DNA of 64,000 nt from Streptomyces albospinus (GTDB lineage Bacteria > Actinomycetota > Actinomycetes > Streptomycetales > Streptomycetaceae), in the NCBI RefSeq assembly GCF_014648695.1, contig NZ_BMRP01000009.1:55773-119772 (forward strand), written 5' to 3'. The notes under the pieces were generated by a model, which had not been told where the DNA came from, did no database searches, and worked only from the letters and a program-made list of their open reading frames with translations. Below, in pieces: positions 54,973 through 62,577 of the stretch. Within the stretch, counting starts at the first letter, position 1; the number at the start of each line of letters is the position of its first letter. The translations under genes and the position numbers were made by a program.

Positions 54973-55982
54973 ACCGCGTTCTGTGGCGTATCGCGTTGGC
55001 GGTCGTGTCACTGGCGGCGCTGGGTGTGACCGGCTGGTCCCTGTACGCCGTGGCCCGCCACTACCAGGCCCCCGGCCCTGTGGGGTGGGCCGCGGTGGCG
55101 GTGTTCGACGGCACCGCCTACGCCTGCCTGCACCTGGCCTCCGAAGCCTCCGCGGCCGGTCGCTCTGCGGCCGGGGCGCGTCTGGCCTCGCTGTTCATGG
55201 CCGCGGGGTCGGTCTACCTCAACCGCTTCCACGCCCAGCTCATCGACGGGGGCTTGCCCGCCTGCCTGCTGTTCTCCGTGCCGACCCTGGCCCTGCTGGC
55301 AGTCTCCGAACTGTCCTGGGCCGGACCGCGCGCCGAGGCCCGCAGGGGCCACGGTGAACAGCCCTTCCGGCTACCGCAGTTCGGCGGTTGGGCATGGCTC
55401 TTGGCCCCGCGCACCGCGGGCGGCAGCATCCGCCGCCGGGCCCTGGCACACATCGAAGATGCCGGACAGCCCCCGGCGCCGAGTCCGGACAAGCCCCGGA
55501 CGGCAACGGATCAGTTGCGCGAGCACTTCGCGACGATGGAAGCGGCCGAAGCGATCCGCATCGCCCACGCATCACAGCCGATGCTGCCGCCGGCAGAACT
55601 GGCCGCGCTGCTCGTCGGCTACGGCGTCCACGTCGATGCCGTACAGGTCGCCTTGGCCCTGCACGGCACTCCGACGGAGATCACCGTGGACCGTCCGGAC
55701 AGCGTCCGGACAACCCCGGACCCCGCCCAGGAAGCCGAGGCGAATACCGAGTTGACCAGGGCGGACATGTTGTCCGGGCGTCGTCCGGAGTCCGTGACCG
55801 AGGCGGTGCGGCAGCTCGTTCGCCGCGGCATCACCGACAAGGGCGCGGTGGTGTCCATCACCCGCGATCTGCTGGGGCCGGACACGAATCCGGATACCGT
55901 CCGCCGCACCCTGCAACGCGAGATCGACAAGCACGCCGAAGCGATCGACGGTGTGGGGCAGGGCGGGGGTGGCTACGCATGA
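54969..55982 (+). CDS. DUF2637-like multi-pass membrane protein (Spd-type)
   Basis: The 337-residue protein has four hydrophobic segments in its first 125 residues (WRIALAVVSLAALGVTGWSL, GPVGWAAVAVFDGTAYACLH, ARLASLFMAAGSVYLNRFHA, ACLLFSVPTLALLAVSELSW), the pattern of DUF2637 proteins of Streptomyces plasmids. The cytosolic C-terminus resembles a helical DNA-binding tail (ITDKGAVVSITRDLLGPDTN). A role in intramycelial spread is inferred from family and context. ATGA overlaps both neighbours. Confidence 0.8.
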   Translation: MNRVLWRIALAVVSLAALGVTGWSLYAVARHYQAPGPVGWAAVAVFDGTAYACLHLASEASAAGRSAAGARLASLFMAAGSVYLNRFHAQLIDGGLPACLLFSVPTLALLAVSELSWAGPRAEARRGHGEQPFRLPQFGGWAWLLAPRTAGGSIRRRALAHIEDAGQPPAPSPDKPRTATDQLREHFATMEAAEAIRIAHASQPMLPPAELAALLVGYGVHVDAVQVALALHGTPTEITVDRPDSVRTTPDPAQEAEANTELTRADMLSGRRPESVTEAVRQLVRRGITDKGAVVSITRDLLGPDTNPDTVRRTLQREIDKHAEAIDGVGQGGGGYA

Positions 55983-56314
55983 AGCTCCCGATCTCCGGCG
56001 CCGCTCTCTTCCGCTCCGTCATGACGGCGGCCGGGTGGCGCTGCCAGTGCACCGGAGCATGCGGTCAGCCGCACGCCCAGTCGGAGGGGCGGTGCCCGCG
56101 CGAGCACGACGGCTACGCCGGCAAACACGGCGGCCCCGTGCGGCTCATGGCGGCACCGGCCGACCCGACCATCACCCACTTCCAGGCCGCGGCGCTCCCC
56201 GCCCAGGAGCTGCGGGCCTGGTGCCCCGGCTGCCTCGCTGTAGCCCAGCGGCTCGCGAAGCAGCAGACCCCCGACACCCCGACCACGGATCAGAGCTGCC
56301 TGTTCGACCTGTAG
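55979..56314 (+). CDS. Small Cys/His zinc-binding protein
   Basis: The 111-residue protein has CQCTGACGQPHAQSEGRCPR followed by EHDGYAGKHGG and later WCPGC, a set of six cysteines plus histidines suggesting a treble-clef or HNH-like zinc site without the nuclease histidine pair. It is the last gene of the coupled operon, followed by a strong terminator. Function unknown. Similar zinc proteins recur in AICE operons. Confidence 0.75.
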   Translation: MKLPISGAALFRSVMTAAGWRCQCTGACGQPHAQSEGRCPREHDGYAGKHGGPVRLMAAPADPTITHFQAAALPAQELRAWCPGCLAVAQRLAKQQTPDTPTTDQSCLFDL

Positions 56315-56320
56315 TCGGCA

Positions 56321-56360
56321 GGGCCCGGACGGTCGGCCGTCCAAAGCGCCGTCCGGGCCC
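56321..56360 (+). terminator. Terminator at end of the coupled operon
   Basis: GGGCCCGGACGG (56321-56332) pairs perfectly with CCGTCCGGGCCC (56349-56360), 6 bases after the stop and 36 bases before traB, followed by CTTTC. Confidence 0.82.
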
Positions 56361-56395
56361 CTTTCACCCCACTCGACAGAGGGAGCAGACCCACC

Positions 56396-58570
56396 GTGTC
56401 TGATGTCCATGTCACTGGCCAGCCCGAAGAGCCCGAACGCCCTGGCGCCGAGGTCTTCGACATCCTCACCAAACGCCCCGCTACCCCCGCCGCTCAGCCT
56501 GCCGAAGCGCCCGTTCCCGCCCCGCCGGTAGAGCCGGACGGCGAGGACGAAGCGGCGCCCAAACTGCGGCCGGTCGACTCGCCCCACCTGCCCTCTCCGG
56601 GCATCACCACCTACAAGCGCAAGCCGATCCTGCCGAGCTGGCTGCTGTCCAAGCCGGGGTTCGTCTCCACGGTGCAGCGGGCTGCCTCGAACGCCTTCTA
56701 CGCCACCGTCTTCCACGGCATCCGCACACCCTGGTACGCGTTGCAGCTCGGGCTGATGGCGCCGCGCGGTGTTGCCCGCCGGGTGAAGGAGACCAACCGG
56801 TGGGTGTGGGACGCCGAATCCGCCCCGCTGCGCGCCTACGAGGTCGAGCACGAGAACACAGCCGAGTACCTGAAGCTGTCACGCCAGCGGGACCGGCGCG
56901 TGCGGCTGCGGGTGCTGGTCACCGCCGCCGCCATCATCTTCGGCGCCGCGTTCGCACTGGCCATGTACGTCATGGCCCCCGGCTGGCTCGTGGTCCTGGC
57001 CTCTGCCGCGGTGCTGGTCGCCGGGTTCTGGGGCGCCCCGCAGGACCGGCCCGTCATTGGGCCCGCGGTGCTGAAGACCGAACTTCAGAAGCTCACCGGG
57101 CCGATCGTGCTGCGGGCGCTGGACAACATCGGCAACCCGAAGCTGTCGGCCGCCATCAAGAAGGGCGGCGACATGAACGGGCTGCGCTTCACCTCCGAGA
57201 TCACCCGGGACGGCCCCGGATACCGCGCCGATGTGGACCTTCCCTGGGGCGTCACCCCAGAGGACATCATGGAGGCCCGCAAGCCGCTCGCCTCCGGACT
57301 GCGACGCAAGGTCGGCTGCGTATGGCCCTCCGCCGACCCCGAGGAGCACGAAGGGCGCCTGATCCTGTGGGTGGGCGACAAGCCCATGAACGAGACCAAG
57401 AAGCCCGCCTGGCCGCTGCTGAAGTCCGGGCAAGTGGACCTGTTCAAGCCGGTCGTCTTCGGCAACGACCAGCGCATGCGAGACGTGGCCGTCACGCTCA
57501 TGTTCGCCTCGGTCGTGGTCGGCTCCATCCCGCGCATGGGCAAGACGTTCCTGATGCGGCTGTTCCTGCTCATCGCAGCCCTCGACCCACGCGCCGAGCT
57601 GTATGCGTTCGACTTCAAGGGCACCGGCGATTTCGGCGCCCTGGAGCCGGTCTGCCACCGCTACCGGGCCGGAGACGAAGACGAAGACGTCCTCTACGTC
57701 CTCGAAGCCCTGCGGGAGCTGCGCAAGGAACTGCGCCGGCGGGCAAAGGTCATCAAGTCCCTGCCGCGCTCGCGCTGCCCGGAGTCGAAGGTGACCCCGG
57801 AGCTGGCCAACGACAAGTCGCTTGGCCTGCACCCCATCGTGGTCGGGGCCGATGAGTGCCAAGTGCCCTTCGAGCACGACAAGTACGGCGCAGAGCTGGA
57901 AGAGATCTGCGTCGACATCACCAAGCGCGGCCCCGCGCTGGGCATTGTGGGGATGTTCGGCACCCAGCGCCCGGACGCCAAGTCCCTGCCGTCCGGCATC
58001 TCCGCCAACGCGGTCCTGCGGTTCTGCCTGAAGGTCATGGGCCATCAGGCCAACGACATGGTGCTGGGCACCGGCATGCACAAGGCGGGCTACCGGGCCA
58101 CGATGTTCTCCCGCACCGACCGCGGCATCTGCTGGATGGCCGGTGAAGGAGACGACCCGCGCATCGTCGCCTCCGCGTTCGTGGACGCAGTCGCCGCCGA
58201 ACAGGTCGTAGCGCGGGCGCGCAAGATGCGCGAGGCGTACGGCAACGTCACCGGCCACGCCATCGGCCAACAGCCCGAGAGCGGAGAGCCCACCTTCGAC
58301 CTGCTCGCCGACATCCTCAACGTGGTGCCGGCCGACGAGAAGAAGGTCTGGAACGAGAAGGTCGCCGCCCGCCTGGCCACGCTGCGGCCCGAGGTCTACG
58401 GCAGCTGGAAGGGCGAGACCGTCACCGCCAACCTCCGCACGCACGGCATCACCACACAGGACGTGTGGGGCACCACCGACACCGGCAAGGGCACCACCCG
58501 CCGCGGCATCGCCCGCGCCGACATCACCACCGCCATCACGAAGCGTGACGGAAAGCAGCCCGGGAACTGA
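56396..58570 (+). CDS. FtsK/SpoIIIE-type conjugative DNA translocase (TraB/TraSA-like)
   Basis: Streptomyces conjugation needs a single FtsK-like ATPase that pumps double-stranded DNA. The 724-residue protein has a Pro/Glu-rich N-terminus, two membrane helices at about 172-192 and 196-213, the ATPase with Walker A GSIPRMGKT (376-384) and Walker B HPIVVGADEC (479-488), and a C-terminal winged-helix-like end (GSWKGETVTANLRTHGITTQ) that may read recognition repeats. GTG start with GGGAG upstream. Directly downstream lie CTAGCACCCC repeats, candidate recognition sites. Confidence 0.9.
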   Translation: MSDVHVTGQPEEPERPGAEVFDILTKRPATPAAQPAEAPVPAPPVEPDGEDEAAPKLRPVDSPHLPSPGITTYKRKPILPSWLLSKPGFVSTVQRAASNAFYATVFHGIRTPWYALQLGLMAPRGVARRVKETNRWVWDAESAPLRAYEVEHENTAEYLKLSRQRDRRVRLRVLVTAAAIIFGAAFALAMYVMAPGWLVVLASAAVLVAGFWGAPQDRPVIGPAVLKTELQKLTGPIVLRALDNIGNPKLSAAIKKGGDMNGLRFTSEITRDGPGYRADVDLPWGVTPEDIMEARKPLASGLRRKVGCVWPSADPEEHEGRLILWVGDKPMNETKKPAWPLLKSGQVDLFKPVVFGNDQRMRDVAVTLMFASVVVGSIPRMGKTFLMRLFLLIAALDPRAELYAFDFKGTGDFGALEPVCHRYRAGDEDEDVLYVLEALRELRKELRRRAKVIKSLPRSRCPESKVTPELANDKSLGLHPIVVGADECQVPFEHDKYGAELEEICVDITKRGPALGIVGMFGTQRPDAKSLPSGISANAVLRFCLKVMGHQANDMVLGTGMHKAGYRATMFSRTDRGICWMAGEGDDPRIVASAFVDAVAAEQVVARARKMREAYGNVTGHAIGQQPESGEPTFDLLADILNVVPADEKKVWNEKVAARLATLRPEVYGSWKGETVTANLRTHGITTQDVWGTTDTGKGTTRRGIARADITTAITKRDGKQPGN

Positions 58571-58578
58571 CACGCACC

Positions 58579-58670
58579 GCTGCTAGACCTAGCGGCCATC
58601 GCTGCTAGGTCTAGCACCCCCGCTAGCACCCCACACCGCCTTTGATCAGCAACCTCGCACCTAGCACCCC
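58579..58670 (+). repeat. CTAGCACCCC repeats and dyads after traB (candidate clt)
   Basis: CTAGCACCCC occurs at 58611-58620, 58623-58632 and 58661-58670. Just before, GCTGCTAGACCTAGC (58579-58593) and GCTGCTAGGTCTAGC (58601-58615) are near-identical, each with GCTAG/CTAGC arms. The block fills the 140-base gap between traB and the next gene. Confidence 0.65.
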
Positions 58671-58710
58671 ACCTGCGAAAACACCGGAAAACCCGCCGGG
58701 AAGGCACCCC

Positions 58711-58995
58711 ATGACCCTCCCCCTCCTTGCTAGCGTCTGCCTACTCGTCGTCACTCTCGGTTACGCGAGTCTGTGTGCGGGATCGCCGTTCGGCAACTGC
58801 CGCAAGTGCCGCGGCTTCGGCTTCGCGATGAAGACCGACCGCAAGGGCCGACCCAAGCGCGGCAAGCACTGCCGCCGCTGCGACGGCCACGGCAAGCGCA
58901 TACGCGTTGGACGCCACCTGTTCAACCTGTGGCTCCGCATCTACCGCGACGGCACCAAGACCCCCACCGCCAACAAGCCCGCACCGAAGGGATGA
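58711..58995 (+). CDS. Membrane-anchored protein with DnaJ-type CxxCxGxG zinc pair
   Basis: The 94-residue protein has an N-terminal hydrophobic helix (PLLASVCLLVVTLGYASLCA), then two cysteine motifs CRKCRGFGF and CRRCDGHGK spaced as in one DnaJ zinc site, and a basic tail. ATG 58711 has GGGAAGG upstream. It is the first gene after the candidate clt, in a run of small transfer-region genes. Role unknown. Spread or pore function is a guess from position. Confidence 0.7.
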   Translation: MTLPLLASVCLLVVTLGYASLCAGSPFGNCRKCRGFGFAMKTDRKGRPKRGKHCRRCDGHGKRIRVGRHLFNLWLRIYRDGTKTPTANKPAPKG

Positions 58996-58999
58996 CCCC

Positions 59000-59188
59000 A
59001 TGGCCATCACCGTCTCCCTCGTCGCCCTGTTCGGACTCGTCCTGTTCTTCCTGCTCCGCTCCAAGACCCTCGGCTGGGGCTCCGCCTTCATCGCCACCAT
59101 GTTCGGCTTCTTCCTCGCCTCCACCGGCGCCTCCGGCCCCATCAACCAACTCACCCACGCCGTCATCGACGCCATGAGCAAGCTGTAG
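59000..59188 (+). CDS. Small two-helix membrane protein
   Basis: The 62-residue protein has two hydrophobic segments (ITVSLVALFGLVLFFLLRSK and GSAFIATMFGFFLASTGASG) and a short polar end. It starts at ATG 59000, 4 bases after the previous stop, with AGGG upstream. No family assigned. Small Spd-like proteins next to traB in Streptomyces plasmids aid intramycelial spread. Confidence 0.65.
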   Translation: MAITVSLVALFGLVLFFLLRSKTLGWGSAFIATMFGFFLASTGASGPINQLTHAVIDAMSKL

Positions 59189-59199
59189 GAGGCCCGGCC

Positions 59200-59811
59200 G
59201 TGAACGAACACCTCACCGCCCGCCACTGGCTGGCTGCCGCGGCCCCGAAAGCCGCACCGGCCATCGCCACCTCCACCGTGCTGATCCTCGCCCGCATCTG
59301 GAACGCCAACGGCGCCGAACACTCCGTCGGCGACGCCGTATTGATGACCGCGCTCTCCCTCGGCGCGGCTGTGGCCGGCGCTCTAGCCTCCGTCGGCCGC
59401 GCCGGGGACGGCCTCGTTGCGGGGACCGCGTTCGCCACCTCCGGGGCCCTAGCCCTGACCGGAGTCGCCGGGTACGCCGACGGCCTCTCGCTGCCGCTGC
59501 TGCTCTGGGCGCTGGCCACCGCCCTGTCATACGGGCTGGCCGCGCGGCACTGGCGTACCGACCGCCACGACGCCATCGACTACGAGCGGCGCGCCATCGA
59601 GCGGCGCGAGGAACACGCGCACATCGAACGGGTCGAAGCCCTTCGCGCCGGGGCTCAGATCGAAGTGGCCCACACCGGTGCCGCCTACGCCGAACAGCTC
59701 GCTGCCGCGCTCATCACCCGCGCCGCCCTGCCCGGCTTCGACCACACCCAACTCACCCGCGCCGGGCTCCCCGAACTCCCGGCCACCACCCCTGAGATCA
59801 CCAAGGAGTAG
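59200..59811 (+). CDS. Multi-pass membrane protein (SpdB-like)
   Basis: The 203-residue protein has three or four hydrophobic segments in the first 120 residues (APAIATSTVLILARIWNANG, DAVLMTALSLGAAVAGALAS, SLPLLLWALATALSYGLAAR). A charged coiled-coil-like helix follows (YERRAIERREEHAHIERVEA) and then a polar tail. GTG 59200 has AGGAGG upstream. The membrane-plus-coil layout resembles plasmid spread proteins. Function inferred only from location. Confidence 0.75.
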   Translation: MNEHLTARHWLAAAAPKAAPAIATSTVLILARIWNANGAEHSVGDAVLMTALSLGAAVAGALASVGRAGDGLVAGTAFATSGALALTGVAGYADGLSLPLLLWALATALSYGLAARHWRTDRHDAIDYERRAIERREEHAHIERVEALRAGAQIEVAHTGAAYAEQLAAALITRAALPGFDHTQLTRAGLPELPATTPEITKE

Positions 59812-59814
59812 ACC

Positions 59815-60246
59815 GTGACAGAACTCGACTACTGCGAGGCCCACGCGCCGTACCTCCAGGCCGTGGCCGACGCCCTGGCGGCGGCCGACATCCGCGTCAA
59901 CGACTGGTCGGCAGATGCCGACGAGGCCCGCAGCGGCTTCATCATCCTGAGCCACCGCGACACCGCCGCCGTCTACGACGAGGACGAAGTCACGCTGCTG
60001 TGGAACGAAGAGATGGGCTGGCTGGCCGGCTGGGGTGAGCCGGACGCCGCCCGGGTCGAGTGGCTCGCAGAGCTGTACAACGGCGTGCTGCCGACCCCCG
60101 CCGAGATGGTCACCGCCACCCGCGAACTCCTCACCACCCAGCCCAACATCACCCTCGGCAGGCCCGGCTACTACCGCTCCCTCGCGGACGAAGACGACTT
60201 CGAGACCCAGCTCGCCCAGTACGCCCGCCGGGCCGCCGACCAGTAG
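59815..60246 (+). CDS. DUF6292-like acidic protein
   Basis: The 143-residue protein starts at GTG 59815 three bases after the previous stop. It has CEAHAPYLQAVADALAAADI, LLWNEEMGWLAGWGEP and a PGYYRSLADEDDFETQLAQY end, the pattern of a small family found in actinobacterial mobile elements (called DUF6292 from memory). Function unknown. It ends at a perfect 13-bp hairpin. Confidence 0.72.
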   Translation: MTELDYCEAHAPYLQAVADALAAADIRVNDWSADADEARSGFIILSHRDTAAVYDEDEVTLLWNEEMGWLAGWGEPDAARVEWLAELYNGVLPTPAEMVTATRELLTTQPNITLGRPGYYRSLADEDDFETQLAQYARRAADQ

Positions 60247-60251
60247 CAACG

Positions 60252-60294
60252 CCGCGGCGGCGGGACTCCCCAGCAAGGTCGCCCGCCGCCGCGG
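60252..60294 (+). terminator. 13-bp hairpin enclosing the 27-base repeat, copy 2
   Basis: CCGCGGCGGCGGG (60252-60264) pairs perfectly with CCCGCCGCCGCGG (60282-60294). The 17-base loop and 3' arm (60265-60291) are identical to 53647-53673. It follows the stop at 60246 and precedes the replication-type gene by 41 bases: a terminator or a leader element. Confidence 0.65.
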
Positions 60295-60335
60295 TTCTCC
60301 CCGCCCGTCCGAAGACAGAACAGGAGACCTCAAGC

Positions 60336-62135
60336 ATGACAGCTGAGTCTTCTTCGTCCCAGTACGCCAATGTCCGCCCCCTACGCAGCATGCGGGAAGC
60401 CGAGACGGACAAGGTTCCGCCGCAGAACCTGGAAGCCGAACAGTCGGTGCTCGGTGCCATGCTGCTTTCCGCCGAGGTCATCGACGACGTAGTCGAGACG
60501 ATGGACCCCAGCGACCACTACCGGCCCGCACACGAGACCATCCACCGAGCGATCCTCGACCTGAACGACGCAGATCAGCCCGCCGACCCCATCACCCTTG
60601 CCCGCCACCTCGGCAAACGCGGAGACCTGGTCCGCGTCGGCGGTGCCAGCTACCTGCACTCTCTCGTCCAGGCTGTCCCCACGGCCGCCAACGCCGAGTA
60701 CTACGCCGATATCGTGCACGAGGCAGCCGTGCGCCGCCGCCTGATCGAAGCCGGAACGCGCATCGCACAGAGTGCGTTGTCGCCCAGCTCCGATGTGGCC
60801 GACATCCGTGCCGCCGCCCTTGCCGAGGTCACCGAGCTTTCCGCACTCCCCGACCTCGGCACGGCCATCGCTGAGGCTCCAGCCGGGCCGCCGAACGCCC
60901 TCTATGACCCGCACCCCGGCGTCCGCCGGCCGCACCGCCCCGGCCCGACCCCGCACCCGGATGTGTTCTGCGGCTGGGTCGGCGAGACCGTGCGCGATCT
61001 GGATCCCACTACCGAAGCCGATCCCGTCGCCGTCCTGGTCAATCTGCTGTCCGCCGCCGGAGCCATCATCGGCCGCAGGCCGCACCTGTGGATGGGCAAT
61101 GACCGCCACCCGGCGCTGATCTGGGCCCTGACCATCGGAGCCACCGCCGCCGGTCGCAAAGGATCGGCAACCTCCACGGCCCGCCGCCCACTCTCCACCG
61201 CCTTCCCCGTCTTCTTCGGGCCCGACCACACCCCCCGCGGCCTGAACTCTGGGGAAGGACTCATCGAGTACGTCAAGGACGACGACGGCGAGGACGCCAC
61301 CCCCGCCAGCCTCGACAAGCGGCTGTGGGTGGTGGAATCCGAGTACGCGGTCACCATGAGCCGCGGCCGACGCGAAGGCAGCAGCCTGCCCGGCGTCCTG
61401 CGCCAAGCCTGGGACGGCGACGACCTCGGCTCGATGGTCCGCGACGCCCTGAAGGCCACCAACCCGCACATCGCGATCCTCGGACACATCACCCCCGAGG
61501 AATTCCGGGCCAAGATGCAGGACTCGGAGATGGCCGGCGGCACCTACAACCGGTTCTTGCCGATCTTCTGCCACAGGAATCTGATCCTGCCCGAATCCCA
61601 CGGAGCGTCCCCCCAGCTCATCGACAACCTCGCCTACGGCTGGCGGACTGTCCTCAACGACGCCGCCAAAGTCGATGAGGTCAAGCTCAGCCCCGACGCA
61701 CGAGCGCTGTACCGGGACGAGATCTACGCAGCTCTCACGGAGGATTCCGGCGAAGGGCCAATCGCCCAGTTCACCGCCCGCGCCGCCCCGTACGTCCAGC
61801 GCACCGCGATGGTCTACGCCCTGTGCGACCACGGCGACACCATCCAGGAAGAGCACATGCGCGCCGCCTGGCAGCTCATCAACTACGCCCGAGCATCCGC
61901 CGTTCACCTCCTCGGCAACGTCAGCGGAGACCCCAAACTCGACAAACTCGCCGCCGCAGTCCGCGCCGCCGGACCCGACGGGCTCACCGGCAAAGACATC
62001 CACCGCCTGTTCAAGAACAAGGGCAAGGCCGAACGCGAACGCCTCGCTGCGGCCCTCGCCGACCAGCCCGGTTTCAGCCGCGCCCAGCGCGCCACCGGCG
62101 GCCGGCCGACCACCGTCCTGACCTACACGGGCTAG
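60336..62135 (+). CDS. Replication-type protein: DnaB N-terminal domain fused to a DUF3987-like region
   Basis: The 599-residue protein begins with a DnaB helicase N-terminal domain (about 26-168: VPPQNLEAEQSVLGAMLLSA, FYRPAHETIHRAIL-like HYRPAHETIH, GGASYLHSLVQAVPTAANAE). In place of RecA-fold helicase motifs it has a different C-terminal half (about 200-599) with a P-loop-like but deviant GATAAGRKGSA, WVVESEYAVTMSRG and ILGHITPEEFRAKM. It resembles DUF3987 primase-helicase-like proteins of mobile elements. No other replication initiator is seen, so it is the best candidate to drive replication at the adjacent repeat region. Confidence 0.75.
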   Translation: MTAESSSSQYANVRPLRSMREAETDKVPPQNLEAEQSVLGAMLLSAEVIDDVVETMDPSDHYRPAHETIHRAILDLNDADQPADPITLARHLGKRGDLVRVGGASYLHSLVQAVPTAANAEYYADIVHEAAVRRRLIEAGTRIAQSALSPSSDVADIRAAALAEVTELSALPDLGTAIAEAPAGPPNALYDPHPGVRRPHRPGPTPHPDVFCGWVGETVRDLDPTTEADPVAVLVNLLSAAGAIIGRRPHLWMGNDRHPALIWALTIGATAAGRKGSATSTARRPLSTAFPVFFGPDHTPRGLNSGEGLIEYVKDDDGEDATPASLDKRLWVVESEYAVTMSRGRREGSSLPGVLRQAWDGDDLGSMVRDALKATNPHIAILGHITPEEFRAKMQDSEMAGGTYNRFLPIFCHRNLILPESHGASPQLIDNLAYGWRTVLNDAAKVDEVKLSPDARALYRDEIYAALTEDSGEGPIAQFTARAAPYVQRTAMVYALCDHGDTIQEEHMRAAWQLINYARASAVHLLGNVSGDPKLDKLAAAVRAAGPDGLTGKDIHRLFKNKGKAERERLAAALADQPGFSRAQRATGGRPTTVLTYTG

Positions 62136-62136
62136 A

Positions 62137-62321
62137 CGCAAAGGGCGCGAAGGGCGGAAAGCCCTGTGACCTGCGAAAACGCGAGCCACAAAGTGGGGCG
62201 CTAAGGGGGGCACAAAGCCCCGCCGTCTGCCGCCGCTGGACTTAGCGCCCACCTTTCCGCCCCCCTTTGTGCCCAGCGAAACCCCAGCTCAGAGGGCTTT
62301 CCGCCCTTTGCGCCCTTTGCG
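62137..62321 (+). repeat. Nested inverted repeats, candidate replication origin
   Basis: A 29-base outer arm (62137-62165, starting CGCAAAGGGCGCGAAGGGCG) and its inverted copy (62293-62321) match at 28 positions. Inside, GGGCGCTAAG (62196-62205) faces CTTAGCGCCC (62241-62250), and GGGCACAAAG (62208-62217) faces CTTTGTGCCC (62265-62274). CACAAAG also occurs at 62187. The region has no gene and lies between the replication-type gene and xis. Confidence 0.6.
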
Positions 62322-62367
62322 CCCACCCATGACAGCTGCCGCGGCTCATCACGAAGGAGAAACCGCA

Positions 62368-62577
62368 GTGAGCACCCCTACCCGTCGGCGCCGCGCGCCG
62401 AAGGACGAACTGTTGCCCCTGGCTGACGTCCTGGAAGAACTCGGCATAAGCCGCCCGACCTGGTACCGGTGGCGGGATCGCGGTTATGGGCCGGAAGCGC
62501 GCCGCACGCCGTCCGGCCGCATCTGTGTCCGCCGAAGTGTCCTGGACGCCTTCAAAGACGAAATGGAGGCCGCGTGA
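62368..62577 (+). CDS. xis: Excisionase (MerR-like HTH, AlpA/Xis type)
   Basis: The 69-residue protein has a winged helix-turn-helix (LLPLADVLEELGISRPTWYR, then WRDRGYGPEARRTPSGRICV) typical of directionality factors that steer tyrosine integrases to excision. GTG 62368 has AAGGAG 8 bases upstream. The in-frame ATG at 62269 lies inside the repeat region. Its stop overlaps the int start (GTGA), so the two are co-translated as in other AICEs. Confidence 0.88.
   Translation: MSTPTRRRRAPKDELLPLADVLEELGISRPTWYRWRDRGYGPEARRTPSGRICVRRSVLDAFKDEMEAA

Noticed and set aside
58579..58670. A CRISPR array
   Set aside because: The repeats are only 10-15 bases, irregularly spaced and without unique spacers or cas genes; nothing else in the window resembles a CRISPR array.
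62137..62321. Terminal inverted repeats of an insertion sequence
   Set aside because: The 127 bases between the outer arms encode no transposase and no target duplication flanks them.
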